A stretch of DNA of 64,000 nt, from the NCBI RefSeq assembly GCF_020991475.1, contig NZ_JAJMPA010000001.1, positions 1,922,001 to 1,986,000 of the forward strand. The letters run 5' to 3'. The notes beneath the pieces are model-generated. The model saw only the letters and a list, made by a program, of their open reading frames with translations, ran no database searches and was not told the DNA's origin. The position numbers were made by a program, and so were the translations under genes. Below, one piece after another: positions 26,364 to 33,944 of this stretch. The stretch comes from Pedobacter sp. MC2016-14 (GTDB taxonomy: Bacteria; Bacteroidota; Bacteroidia; Sphingobacteriales; Sphingobacteriaceae). The stretch's first letter is position 1; each line of letters opens with the position of its first letter.

Positions 26364-27041
26364 ATGAAAAAGATTGTAGTATTTACAGGGGCTGGCATCA
26401 GTGCCGAAAGCGGATTAAAGACATTCAGGGATAAAGATGGGCTGTGGGAAGGCTACGACATCAATGAGGTAGCTACACCTGAAGGATGGAGGCGTAATCC
26501 ATCATTGGTACAGCAATTCTATAATGAAAGGCGTAAAGCCGTTCTGGAAGCAAAGCCCAATGCGGCGCATACTGCCCTTGCTAAATTGCAAGATAAGTAT
26601 GATGTTCAAATTATTACTCAAAATATTGACGACTTGCATGAAAGGGGAGGTTCAAAGAATGTATTGCATTTGCATGGAATCATTACCCGTTCTCAATCTG
26701 ATGTAGATGCATCGCTTACTTACCCGATGGAGGGTTGGGAGCTTACCTCGGCCGATGTTTGTAAATATGGTAAACCTTTGCGGCCTCACGTGGTTTGGTT
26801 TGGAGAGGAGGTTCCCAATTTAAGACTTGCGGCAGAAATGTGTGATACTGCCGATATTTTTGCCGTTATAGGTACTAAGCTGGCCGTGTATCCTGCTGCT
26901 GGGCTAATAGATTATGTGCCTGCACAGGCACTAAAGTATGTGGTAGATCTTGATATTTCTAACGTACAAGGTCGCAACTGGATGAAAATACAAGAGCCCG
27001 CAAGTATTGGCGTGCCGCAAATGGTGGCAGCGCTAATGTAA
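26364..27041 (+). CDS. cobB: NAD-dependent deacylase of the sirtuin family (CobB-like)
   Basis: A 225-residue sirtuin that uses NAD+ to remove acyl groups from lysines. NAD-binding TGAGISAESGLKTFR, QNIDDLHERGG and the catalytic His104 in HLHG are present. The Tyr53-x-x-Arg56 pair (FYNERR) matches the acid-acyl-binding residues of class III (SIRT5/CobB) enzymes, so desuccinylase or demalonylase activity is likely. The zinc module is degenerate, with only one cysteine (about 133) in that region, a state I recall in Bacteroidota homologues. The gene stands alone. Confidence 0.92.
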   Translation: MKKIVVFTGAGISAESGLKTFRDKDGLWEGYDINEVATPEGWRRNPSLVQQFYNERRKAVLEAKPNAAHTALAKLQDKYDVQIITQNIDDLHERGGSKNVLHLHGIITRSQSDVDASLTYPMEGWELTSADVCKYGKPLRPHVVWFGEEVPNLRLAAEMCDTADIFAVIGTKLAVYPAAGLIDYVPAQALKYVVDLDISNVQGRNWMKIQEPASIGVPQMVAALM

Positions 27042-27087
27042 ATTTAGGGATAATGTGTACTTTAGAGGCTTTGATCTTTTTTAATTT

Positions 27088-27795
27088 ATGAAGCACATAT
27101 TTTTATTTCTTGCATTTGTGGGCCTTTTGGTTTTAAAAACCAATGCGCAAACCAGGCATGAAAGCACTGGCTGGTTTTTGTTTATGAACAATACAAAGCT
27201 GACTGAGAAGTGGGGCTTTTATGCCGATTTGCAGCTGCGCTCCGGTGACAAATGGGCAAATGTCAGGAATTTTATGTTTAGGCCTGGAATTACCTACTAT
27301 GCAAATTCAAAGAATGAGATTACGCTCGGATATCTGTTAAATAATACTTATTTACATGTAGAAGGTGTGTCGGATAATGTACTCAATGAGCACAGAATTT
27401 GGGAGCAATATGTGTATAAACACAAACTGAATACAGTAGCGTTTTCTCATAGATTTAGACTGGAACAGCGCTTTATTGACCGATTGGGAAGAGAAGATTT
27501 ATTTGCGCAAAGATTCAGGTATTTTGTGCGGGGTATAATACCTATAGCTAAAGATGCAAAGTCTTTTAATGAGGGCCTTTTTGTAGCCCTGCAGAATGAA
27601 GTGTTTTTAAACCTGCAAAATAAAAGTCAGTTAAATGGGGATGTATTTGATCAGAACAGGGCGTACGTAGCCTTGGGCTACCGTCTTAGTAAGAAGTTGG
27701 ATATAGAAGCGGGTTACTTAAACCAGGCGATAAAAGGGGCTGCTGCAAATACAGTTAATAATGTGCTGCAGGTTGCTGTATACACCCGTTTCTAG
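27088..27795 (+). CDS. DUF2490 outer-membrane beta-barrel protein
   Basis: A 235-residue secreted protein (signal ends LKTNAQ). Alternating aromatic/polar strands fit a small outer-membrane barrel of the DUF2490 family: GWFLFMNNTKL, WGFYADLQLR, FRPGITYY, HRFRLEQRF, and a final VAVYTRF with C-terminal Phe. Function in the family is unknown. A GAACAAATT inverted repeat lies 31 bp after its stop. Confidence 0.85.
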   Translation: MKHIFLFLAFVGLLVLKTNAQTRHESTGWFLFMNNTKLTEKWGFYADLQLRSGDKWANVRNFMFRPGITYYANSKNEITLGYLLNNTYLHVEGVSDNVLNEHRIWEQYVYKHKLNTVAFSHRFRLEQRFIDRLGREDLFAQRFRYFVRGIIPIAKDAKSFNEGLFVALQNEVFLNLQNKSQLNGDVFDQNRAYVALGYRLSKKLDIEAGYLNQAIKGAAANTVNNVLQVAVYTRF

Positions 27796-27825
27796 TCAGA
27801 GAAGTTTTGTTTTGAAAATGTTACG

Positions 27826-27850
27826 GAACAAATTTTTAAGGAATTTGTTC
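27826..27850. repeat. 9-bp perfect inverted repeat between DUF2490 and the S74-like gene
   Basis: GAACAAATT (27826-27834), 7-base spacer, AATTTGTTC (27842-27850). It has no downstream T run. It is either a weak transcription stop for the DUF2490 gene or an operator for the next gene, whose start is 43 bp away. Confidence 0.5.
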
Positions 27851-27892
27851 TGAATAAGTAAATTAAAATTGAGTTTAACCAAATGTATAAGT

Positions 27893-28321
27893 ATGAAGAG
27901 ATTCTTTAAAACGAGCGCTGTAATGGCAGCAGTATTAGTTTCTACACTAACGGTGAAAGGACAAAAAATAGACCATCAGGAACTAAAAGTGGATGTAGCA
28001 CAACTTTCCAATTCCTTTCATCAGTTGAGAAATTTAGAGCCGATAGCTTTTAATTACAATGTGCAAAAATACAAACATCTTAATTTGCCTGCCGGACAAC
28101 AATATGGCTTTGCGGTAAGCAGTTTTAAGAACGAATTTCCACACTTGATTTTTGAAAATGCAAAGTTTTATAATGTAGGTAAAAACGATACCAGGGTGGC
28201 TAAATACGATGATGTAAAGTCAGAACAATTGATCCCATTATTGGTGTCTGCCGTGAAAGAGCAACAAGTACAGATAGAACAGTTAAAAAAAGAACTTGTT
28301 GAATTAAAAAAATCGAGATAG
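27893..28321 (+). CDS. Small secreted protein with a shortened S74 (intramolecular chaperone)-like domain
   Basis: The ATG at 27893 is chosen because it opens directly into a signal peptide (MKRFFKTSAVMAAVLV). The upstream in-frame start is a TTG with a poor leader. The mature part reads as a miniature peptidase S74/endosialidase chaperone domain. It has LRNLEPIAFNYN, QYGFAVSSFKNEFPHLI, then EQLIPLLVSAVKEQQVQIEQL running into a coiled coil at the C-terminus. The usual Ser-Lys autoprocessing dyad is not evident. No fibre or collagen-like region is attached. It may be a secreted trimeric coiled-coil protein or a remnant of a larger fibre. Confidence 0.6.
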   Translation: MKRFFKTSAVMAAVLVSTLTVKGQKIDHQELKVDVAQLSNSFHQLRNLEPIAFNYNVQKYKHLNLPAGQQYGFAVSSFKNEFPHLIFENAKFYNVGKNDTRVAKYDDVKSEQLIPLLVSAVKEQQVQIEQLKKELVELKKSR

Positions 28322-28340
28322 TTTTTGAGATAATTAAATA

Positions 28341-28380
28341 AAAAATGGGAAGGCTGAAATGAATCGGTCTTCCCATTTTT
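28341..28380. terminator. Bidirectional terminator between the S74-like gene and hxlA
   Basis: A 12-bp perfect stem AAAAATGGGAAG (28341-28352) with CTTCCCATTTTT (28369-28380). A/T runs on both sides serve both converging genes. Confidence 0.88.
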
Positions 28381-28396
28381 ATTTTAGTCCGCTTAA

Positions 28397-29029
28397 TTAA
28401 ACAGCGTCAATTGCTTCACGTAATGCTTTAGCAGCAGCAGCAGGATCTTCTGCGCCATAAATTGCAGCACCAGCAACAGCTACAATTGCACCTGCTTTAA
28501 TGACATCAGACACATTGTTGATGTTTACACCACCCGCAATGGATACAGGCACACCTGCACGGGCAGCCTCGTCAATTAACACCTGGATAGAATAACCAGT
28601 AGTCCATTGCTCGTCTAATCCTGCATGAAGTTCTACAAACTCAGCACCCAGTTTGGTAACTTCCTGTGCACGTTTAACACGGTCAGCAACGCCAATAGTA
28701 TCCACAACAACACCTTTATTGTGTGCTTTCCCTGCTTTGATGGCTCCTGCAATGGTGGCATCACCGGCAGCACCCAATACAGTTACCAAATCAGCACCTG
28801 CTTTAAAAGCCATGTCTGCTTCCAGTTCTCCGGCATCCATAGTTTTTAAATCTGCGAATACCAGTTTATCTGGATAAGCGGATTTGATAGCTGTAACTAC
28901 CGCCAAACCTTCTTGTTTAATTAATGGAGTACCCAGTTCGATGATGTCAATATATGGAGCAATTTTAGCAACCAGTGCCAATGCTTCTTCTGTAGATAAT
29001 AAGTCTATTGCAACTTGTAATTTAGCCAT
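28397..29029 (-). CDS. hxlA: 3-hexulose-6-phosphate synthase
   Basis: A 210-residue TIM-barrel aldolase of the OMP-decarboxylase superfamily that condenses formaldehyde with ribulose 5-phosphate. The start at 29029 (MAKLQVAID) is chosen because the longer frame to 29320 runs into hxlB and its leader is not protein-like. Family motifs seen are LQVAIDLL, IDIIELGTPLIKQEG, the FADLKTMDAGELEA acidic cluster (Asp-x-Lys-x-x-Asp), ELHAGLDEQ and SIAGGVN. It lies 49 bp downstream of hxlB, so they form an operon. In this setting it serves formaldehyde detoxification or pentose supply through the reverse reaction. Confidence 0.92.
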   Translation of the reverse strand: MAKLQVAIDLLSTEEALALVAKIAPYIDIIELGTPLIKQEGLAVVTAIKSAYPDKLVFADLKTMDAGELEADMAFKAGADLVTVLGAAGDATIAGAIKAGKAHNKGVVVDTIGVADRVKRAQEVTKLGAEFVELHAGLDEQWTTGYSIQVLIDEAARAGVPVSIAGGVNINNVSDVIKAGAIVAVAGAAIYGAEDPAAAAKALREAIDAV

Positions 29030-29078
29030 GATATTTGTTTTTATATGTATTAATAATTGTTTTTTTTCGTTCAATGTT

Positions 29079-29654
29079 CTATTCCAGGTTGGCATGTCTT
29101 TTCCATAGCTCTTCCGCCGGACTGCCATCTGCATCCCATAGGGTCTGGAAAATAGCGTCTGTAAGCAACAACAAGGCTTGTTCAAATAAACTTCCGGCGT
29201 ATTGCAGGGAGATGGTTTTACCATGATCTTGTTTTTGGGCTGCCGGTAGTATAACCACCAGTTCCGAAAACTTTCCCAGTGGAGAATCAGTCGTTGTAGA
29301 AATAGAAAGCACCTTTGCACCGACAGAAACGGCCTTTTCTGCCGCTTTTACAATTGTGCTTGTTGTGCCGGAGCCCGAAGCGGCAATTAAGATATCCCCT
29401 TTCCCGATGGCTGGGGTAGTTGTCTCTCCTGCTACAAAAACCCTAAGTCCAAAATGCATCAGGCGCATGGCGGCAGAACGTAAAGCTAAGCCAGAACGAC
29501 CAGCACCAATTACAAATATGCGATGGTTTGGTTTGAGGTATGGCAATAATTTGGCTACCTGATTAAAATCTATTTCCTTGGCAAGTTTAACTTGTTCCTG
29601 TAATATCAATTCCAGATTGGCTTGTAATGCAGTTGCCTTTTCCTTTTCTTCCAT
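29079..29654 (-). CDS. hxlB: 6-phospho-3-hexuloisomerase
   Basis: A 191-residue SIS-domain isomerase that converts hexulose 6-phosphate to fructose 6-phosphate. The sugar-phosphate isomerase marks are present: FVIGAGRSGLALRSAAMRLMH, then ASGSGTT and SISTTTDSPLGK. A tail LFEQALLLLTDAIFQTL is shared with the PHI family. It is the first gene of hxlB-hxlA. A TACTTTTG -7 element on the minus strand (29672-29679) lies upstream, though no -33 box is clear. The pair makes a complete formaldehyde-fixing module of the ribulose monophosphate pathway. Confidence 0.93.
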   Translation of the reverse strand: MEEKEKATALQANLELILQEQVKLAKEIDFNQVAKLLPYLKPNHRIFVIGAGRSGLALRSAAMRLMHFGLRVFVAGETTTPAIGKGDILIAASGSGTTSTIVKAAEKAVSVGAKVLSISTTTDSPLGKFSELVVILPAAQKQDHGKTISLQYAGSLFEQALLLLTDAIFQTLWDADGSPAEELWKRHANLE

Positions 29655-29860
29655 TTTTTAAAATTATGGCTCAAAAGTATTGGCTCTTTTACTAGTAGGG
29701 GTTATACATTGTGCGCATAGTATGGGATAATTTGGAAATGCTTGCTCTGGTTTATCATTGAAATGCCATCAAAAATCAGATATGGCCGATAAGTACACCT
29801 TAATTTCCTAATAGTCCAATAGGGTGATTTGCTTGACCTTAATCTTATCAATATTTTATA

Positions 29861-29891
29861 TTGGCGTATGTAGTCACATTTGCTATATTTG
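29861..29891 (+). promoter_or_regulatory. Probable promoter of the cupin gene
   Basis: TTGG (29861-29864, 3 of 4 to TTTG), 19 bp, TATATTTG (29884-29891, full match to TAnnTTTG). The start codon follows at 29913. Confidence 0.55.
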
Positions 29892-29912
29892 GCTATCAAT
29901 ACTAAAATTAAA

Positions 29913-30410
29913 ATGTCAGATCAGAAAAAAGAAATATTTGAAGGTGTAGCCCAAAGGCTTAAAATAGAAGGCTTTAATGTGGTTAGTTATGACGATACTC
30001 GCCCATGGGGTGGTTTTTTTGTAATAGATGAAGCTCAGGCACAGCAATTTGCTGATGTTTACTTTAATGGCTTAAATGTTGAAGATTTAAAGATAGGTGG
30101 CAAGTTAAGCCCTAAAATATTGGTTGTTGGTCCGGAGAAACGCCTTTCATGGCAATATCATCACCGCAGAGCAGAAATATGGCAAGTAGTAAGTGGTACA
30201 GTGGGTGTTAAAACCAGCGATACCGATGAAGAAGGTGAAATACAGAAACTAGCACCAGGTAACACCATTAAATTGAACCAGGGCGAAAGACACCGCTTAA
30301 TTGGTTTGGAAGATTGGGGAATTGTTTCTGAAATTTGGCAACATACAGACCCGGAACATCCTTCTGATGAATCGGATATTGTAAGGGTACAGGATGATTT
30401 TGGAAGATAA
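29913..30410 (+). CDS. Cupin protein of the mannose-6-phosphate isomerase (type II) group
   Basis: The start at 29913 (MSDQKKEIF) is preferred over an in-frame ATG-equivalent at 29880, which would overlap the promoter. The 165-residue protein carries the cupin metal site: RPWGGF, then LSWQYHHRRAEIWQVVSG (His pair plus Glu) and GERHRLIG. These match the C-terminal PMI/GMP cupin domain. Homologues are sometimes labelled phosphoheptose isomerase, but the cupin fold argues for phosphomannose-type isomerase or a sugar-phosphate binding role. It is monocistronic with a strong terminator. Confidence 0.82.
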   Translation: MSDQKKEIFEGVAQRLKIEGFNVVSYDDTRPWGGFFVIDEAQAQQFADVYFNGLNVEDLKIGGKLSPKILVVGPEKRLSWQYHHRRAEIWQVVSGTVGVKTSDTDEEGEIQKLAPGNTIKLNQGERHRLIGLEDWGIVSEIWQHTDPEHPSDESDIVRVQDDFGR

Positions 30411-30417
30411 AACTACA

Positions 30418-30445
30418 GGTCGGTGATAACACCGACCTTTTTTTT
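30418..30445 (+). terminator. Rho-independent terminator after the cupin gene
   Basis: A perfect 8-bp GC-rich stem GGTCGGTG/CACCGACC with loop ATAA, then eight T. A TACTTTTG -7-like element for the desaturase begins 3 bp later (30448-30455). Confidence 0.93.
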
Positions 30446-30477
30446 GCTACTTTTGTAGCAGTACACCAAATGCCTTT

Positions 30478-31206
30478 ATGATTATATTAATTTTTTTCCT
30501 GTTACATTGGTTCCTCTCACTCTTTTCACAAACTTTCTTTCTTCATCGCTATGCATCTCATAAGATGTTTAAGATGAATGGTTTCTGGGAGAAATTCTTT
30601 TACACCATTACGTTTTTAAGTCAAGGATCCTCGTTTCTCAACCCTCGCGCGTATGCCATTTTACACCGCATGCATCACGCCTATAGCGATACTGAGAAAG
30701 ATCCGCATTCGCCGCATTTTGTGAAAGATGTATGGGGAATGATGATTCAGACCAAAAATATTTATCTCAATTACGCTAAATTTAACAAAGAACCAGAAGA
30801 GCAGTTCCGTGACAATTATCCTTCATGGCCTATTATTGATAAAATTGGCGACAGCTGGTTAACAAGATTTTTATTTGTAAGTTTTTACGTATGGTTTTAT
30901 GTAACCTTTGCTACAGCCTGGTGGATGTTTCTACTCTTGCCTGTACATTTTTTAATGGGGCCATTACATGGTGCCATTGTAAACTGGTGCGGCCATAAGT
31001 ATGGCTATTCAAATCATGATAACAATGATCACAGTAAAAATTCTTTACCACTTGATTTTTTGATGATGGGCGAACTTTTTCAAAATAACCACCATAAAAA
31101 ACCAAATAGTCCAAACTTTGCCAGCAAGTGGTTTGAATTTGACCCAACGTACCCAATTATGAAAGCCATGCATTGGATGCGTATCATCAGAATCAGAAAG
31201 ATTTAA
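30478..31206 (+). CDS. Membrane fatty acid desaturase (delta-9 acyl-CoA desaturase-like)
   Basis: A 242-residue di-iron membrane enzyme that introduces a double bond into acyl chains. The three histidine boxes are in place: HRYASH, HRMHHAYSD and NNHHKKP. A further NWCGHKYG lies before the last box, as in the SCD-like family. Four hydrophobic segments are visible. It is shorter than animal enzymes and similar to bacterial versions. It probably adjusts membrane fluidity and is monocistronic. Confidence 0.88.
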   Translation: MIILIFFLLHWFLSLFSQTFFLHRYASHKMFKMNGFWEKFFYTITFLSQGSSFLNPRAYAILHRMHHAYSDTEKDPHSPHFVKDVWGMMIQTKNIYLNYAKFNKEPEEQFRDNYPSWPIIDKIGDSWLTRFLFVSFYVWFYVTFATAWWMFLLLPVHFLMGPLHGAIVNWCGHKYGYSNHDNNDHSKNSLPLDFLMMGELFQNNHHKKPNSPNFASKWFEFDPTYPIMKAMHWMRIIRIRKI

Positions 31207-31263
31207 GTTCCGGGCAATATTGGGTGTCTATCCAGCGTTATCTGGCTTTATTCATATTCTTTC

Positions 31264-33918
31264 ATGAGAAAACTTTCATGCTTTGTCTTTTTACTATTTG
31301 CTGGTCAATTTGTAAAAGCACAGCAAATAAAAGCGCTTACGGGTGTAGTTAAAGAACAAAGTGGTACCCCGGTTAGTGGGGCAGGGGTTATTCTTATCGC
31401 GGGAACAGATACGCTTAAAGCTGTAACTGATACTGCAGGCAAGTTTACATTCGCCAATATCAAGCTATCTAAAATTGGTTTAACTGTTCGGAGTATTGGA
31501 TATATACAATACAAACACGATTATGACCTTCCTAAAGGAAAGGATGTAAAGCTTGATCCTGTGATTTTAGCAGAAGATAGTCAAACACTACAAGATGTGG
31601 TGATAAAGGGGAAAATCATTCCAGTCAGGATAAAAGAAGATACGCTGGAGTATAATGCCCTTGCTTACAAAACGCTGCCCAAAGACCGTGCAGTAGAGCT
31701 GATTAAACAGTTGCCCGGTGTGCAGATTGATAAGGATGGCAATGTAAAATCGATGGGTAAAACTTTGACTAAGATCCGTGTAAACGGAAAAGATTTTTTT
31801 ACAGGTGACGTCAAAGAATTTATTAATAAGCTGCCTGCAGACCTTATTGCTAAGGTACAAATGATTGACGACTATGGTGATGAAGCTCGTTTAACTGGAA
31901 TTAAAACCGGTAATCCGGTAAAAATATTAAATCTGGTCACCAAGGAGAATGGAAACGGTGGGGTTTTTGGCAATGCCCAGGCAACGCTTGGCACCAATAA
32001 GCAGTATGGACTGGATGGAAGTGCAAATTACTGGAGGGGCCAAAAGCAAATGTCTTTCAATGCCAATTTAAACCGGCAGGATAACGGTGCAGGAAAAAGT
32101 TCAGGTAACGTGGCTGCCGTTACCTATAATAAGCCGCTGAATAAAGAACTTAACATAATAACCAATTACAGCTACAATGGTAGTAACAACGACAGCAAAT
32201 CCATCAATGCAGTTGAGACAAATAATGGCGACAATATTATCTATAATGAAAACAACAATACATCTACCAGCGGTACCCAAAATCACCGTTTAAATGCTGG
32301 TATTCTTAAAAGAGGCAAAAAGGAATTTATCACTGCAAACATTGCGGGCACATTTTCGGAGAATAGCAATACTGGCATATCTCAATCTCTTCAAACCATT
32401 AAAAGTAAAGATACAACGGGGCAAACCAGCAAGCAAGATTTATACAACAACAGCAGTAGTAAGGGACGTAATCCGACGCTGTCGGCAATGCTTAATTATA
32501 CGAGAAAACTAAGTAAGCCCGGAAGAACCTTTGCTGCCGTATTTAACCTGGCCAGCAACCTTGCCAGTTCTAAAGATAATCTGGAAGACAGACTGGTTTA
32601 CTACGACAAAAAAACTGGTGAGGTAACCAAAGATTCTTTACTAAACCGTCTGTTGGACAAAAGGAACAGCAATACCGATTTAAAAGCAAACTTTAAATTC
32701 TCGGAACCTTTAGGAAAGAAGGATTCGATCATTCAGCGGAACATTGATCTCACTTATGACTTTGGTGTTACGGGTACTCGTAATCGCCTATCAACCTTTG
32801 CAGGTGCGCAAGGGAATGTTAATCTGGTTGACTCCTTAAGTAACGCCTATACTACTTCTTTTACTGATAATAGTTTTAACATTAGCTACAGGTACAGTAA
32901 CAAGAGATGGAGGTATACGCTTGGGGTAGTTCCACGGATAATGGTACTTAAAGGAAAATATGAAAATATTGCGGAGGGAATAGATAGAAGCACTTTTGCA
33001 ATTGGTCCCGCTGCCAATATCAATTATAATATTGCGAGGAAGCATGTTTTTGACTTTAATATTTCTCAAACTACTGCTCCGCCTGCATTTAACCAGCTAC
33101 AACCCGTAAAAGAAACGAGTAACCTTCAAAACATCGTGATCGGGAATCCTAATCTTAAACCTTCAGTAAATCAGGTTGCGATGTTAAATTATACCAATGT
33201 AAATGTGAAAGATGGTTCCGCACTACAAGTGGGTATTATGGCTAATCTGGTGCAGAATAAAGTAGTGACTAAAACCCTCATCATTACAGATAGCCTGGGC
33301 TTACGCCAGGAAAGCAGTTACGAAAATACCGATGGCGATTATACCATAAATGGTCAGTATTCATTTTCAAAACCATTTGTAGATAATAAATATAGTTTGG
33401 AAATGAGCGGTATGCTAGGGTATAGTAATAATGTTTTTTATGCGGAACAAATAAAAGGCTTAAATAAAAGCCTAAACCTCTCGCAAAATATATCCCTGCG
33501 GATGAGTAGAAAATGGCTGATGCTAAACGCTGGGGCCAGCTATAGTTTAACAAGTAATAAGTATTCCATCAGCTACGAAAATGGGGGCAACGTGCAGACC
33601 TGGAACTTTAGTTCTGATGCAAGGTGCATGTTTGGAGAATGGCTAAATGCCGGACTGGAAGTGTATAAAACGATAAATACCGGTTTCGCTTTAAGCAATT
33701 CGAACCCGCTGCTGATCAACATGAACATGGAAAAATTTCTGTTTAATAAAAAGGCCAGTATCAAAATAAGTGCTAATGATTTGCTTGCCCAGGGTAATAA
33801 CCAACGGCGCATCGTGGCGGGCAACACCACTACTGACACCAGGACCAATCAGATTACCAGATATTTTACCATGAGTTTTAACATGCGTTTGGAGCAGTTT
33901 GGTCTTAGCGGCTCTTAA
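31264..33918 (+). CDS. Outer-membrane beta-barrel protein with regulatory-like N-terminal domain (TonB-receptor-related)
   Basis: An 884-residue protein with signal peptide (FVKAQQ). The N-terminal domain (about 25-105) is a carboxypeptidase-regulatory-like fold (LTGVVKEQSGTPVSGA). It is followed by a plug-like region (LPGVQIDKDGNVKSMGKTL, then IRVNGKDFFTGD) and an OMP_b-brl_3-type barrel rich in Asn/Ser. It differs from SusC in lacking the SusC plug signature, and no SusD follows. Such proteins are plentiful in Bacteroidota and their cargo is mostly unknown. The histidine kinase gene starts 26 bp downstream. Confidence 0.85.
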   Translation: MRKLSCFVFLLFAGQFVKAQQIKALTGVVKEQSGTPVSGAGVILIAGTDTLKAVTDTAGKFTFANIKLSKIGLTVRSIGYIQYKHDYDLPKGKDVKLDPVILAEDSQTLQDVVIKGKIIPVRIKEDTLEYNALAYKTLPKDRAVELIKQLPGVQIDKDGNVKSMGKTLTKIRVNGKDFFTGDVKEFINKLPADLIAKVQMIDDYGDEARLTGIKTGNPVKILNLVTKENGNGGVFGNAQATLGTNKQYGLDGSANYWRGQKQMSFNANLNRQDNGAGKSSGNVAAVTYNKPLNKELNIITNYSYNGSNNDSKSINAVETNNGDNIIYNENNNTSTSGTQNHRLNAGILKRGKKEFITANIAGTFSENSNTGISQSLQTIKSKDTTGQTSKQDLYNNSSSKGRNPTLSAMLNYTRKLSKPGRTFAAVFNLASNLASSKDNLEDRLVYYDKKTGEVTKDSLLNRLLDKRNSNTDLKANFKFSEPLGKKDSIIQRNIDLTYDFGVTGTRNRLSTFAGAQGNVNLVDSLSNAYTTSFTDNSFNISYRYSNKRWRYTLGVVPRIMVLKGKYENIAEGIDRSTFAIGPAANINYNIARKHVFDFNISQTTAPPAFNQLQPVKETSNLQNIVIGNPNLKPSVNQVAMLNYTNVNVKDGSALQVGIMANLVQNKVVTKTLIITDSLGLRQESSYENTDGDYTINGQYSFSKPFVDNKYSLEMSGMLGYSNNVFYAEQIKGLNKSLNLSQNISLRMSRKWLMLNAGASYSLTSNKYSISYENGGNVQTWNFSSDARCMFGEWLNAGLEVYKTINTGFALSNSNPLLINMNMEKFLFNKKASIKISANDLLAQGNNQRRIVAGNTTTDTRTNQITRYFTMSFNMRLEQFGLSGS

Positions 33919-33944
33919 TTGCTGGTTTAACTATCTTTGCATCC

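Noticed and set aside
27893..28321. Remnant of a prophage tail fibre
   Set aside because: It has a signal peptide and no other phage genes nearby, so a phage origin for this copy is not supported.
28625..28877. Plus-strand open frames inside hxlA (two of 74 codons)
   Set aside because: They are antisense shadows of a well-supported enzyme gene.
29030..29320. N-terminal extension of the hexulose-phosphate synthase to 29320
   Set aside because: It overlaps hxlB in another frame and does not look like protein. MAKLQVAID at 29029 begins the family.
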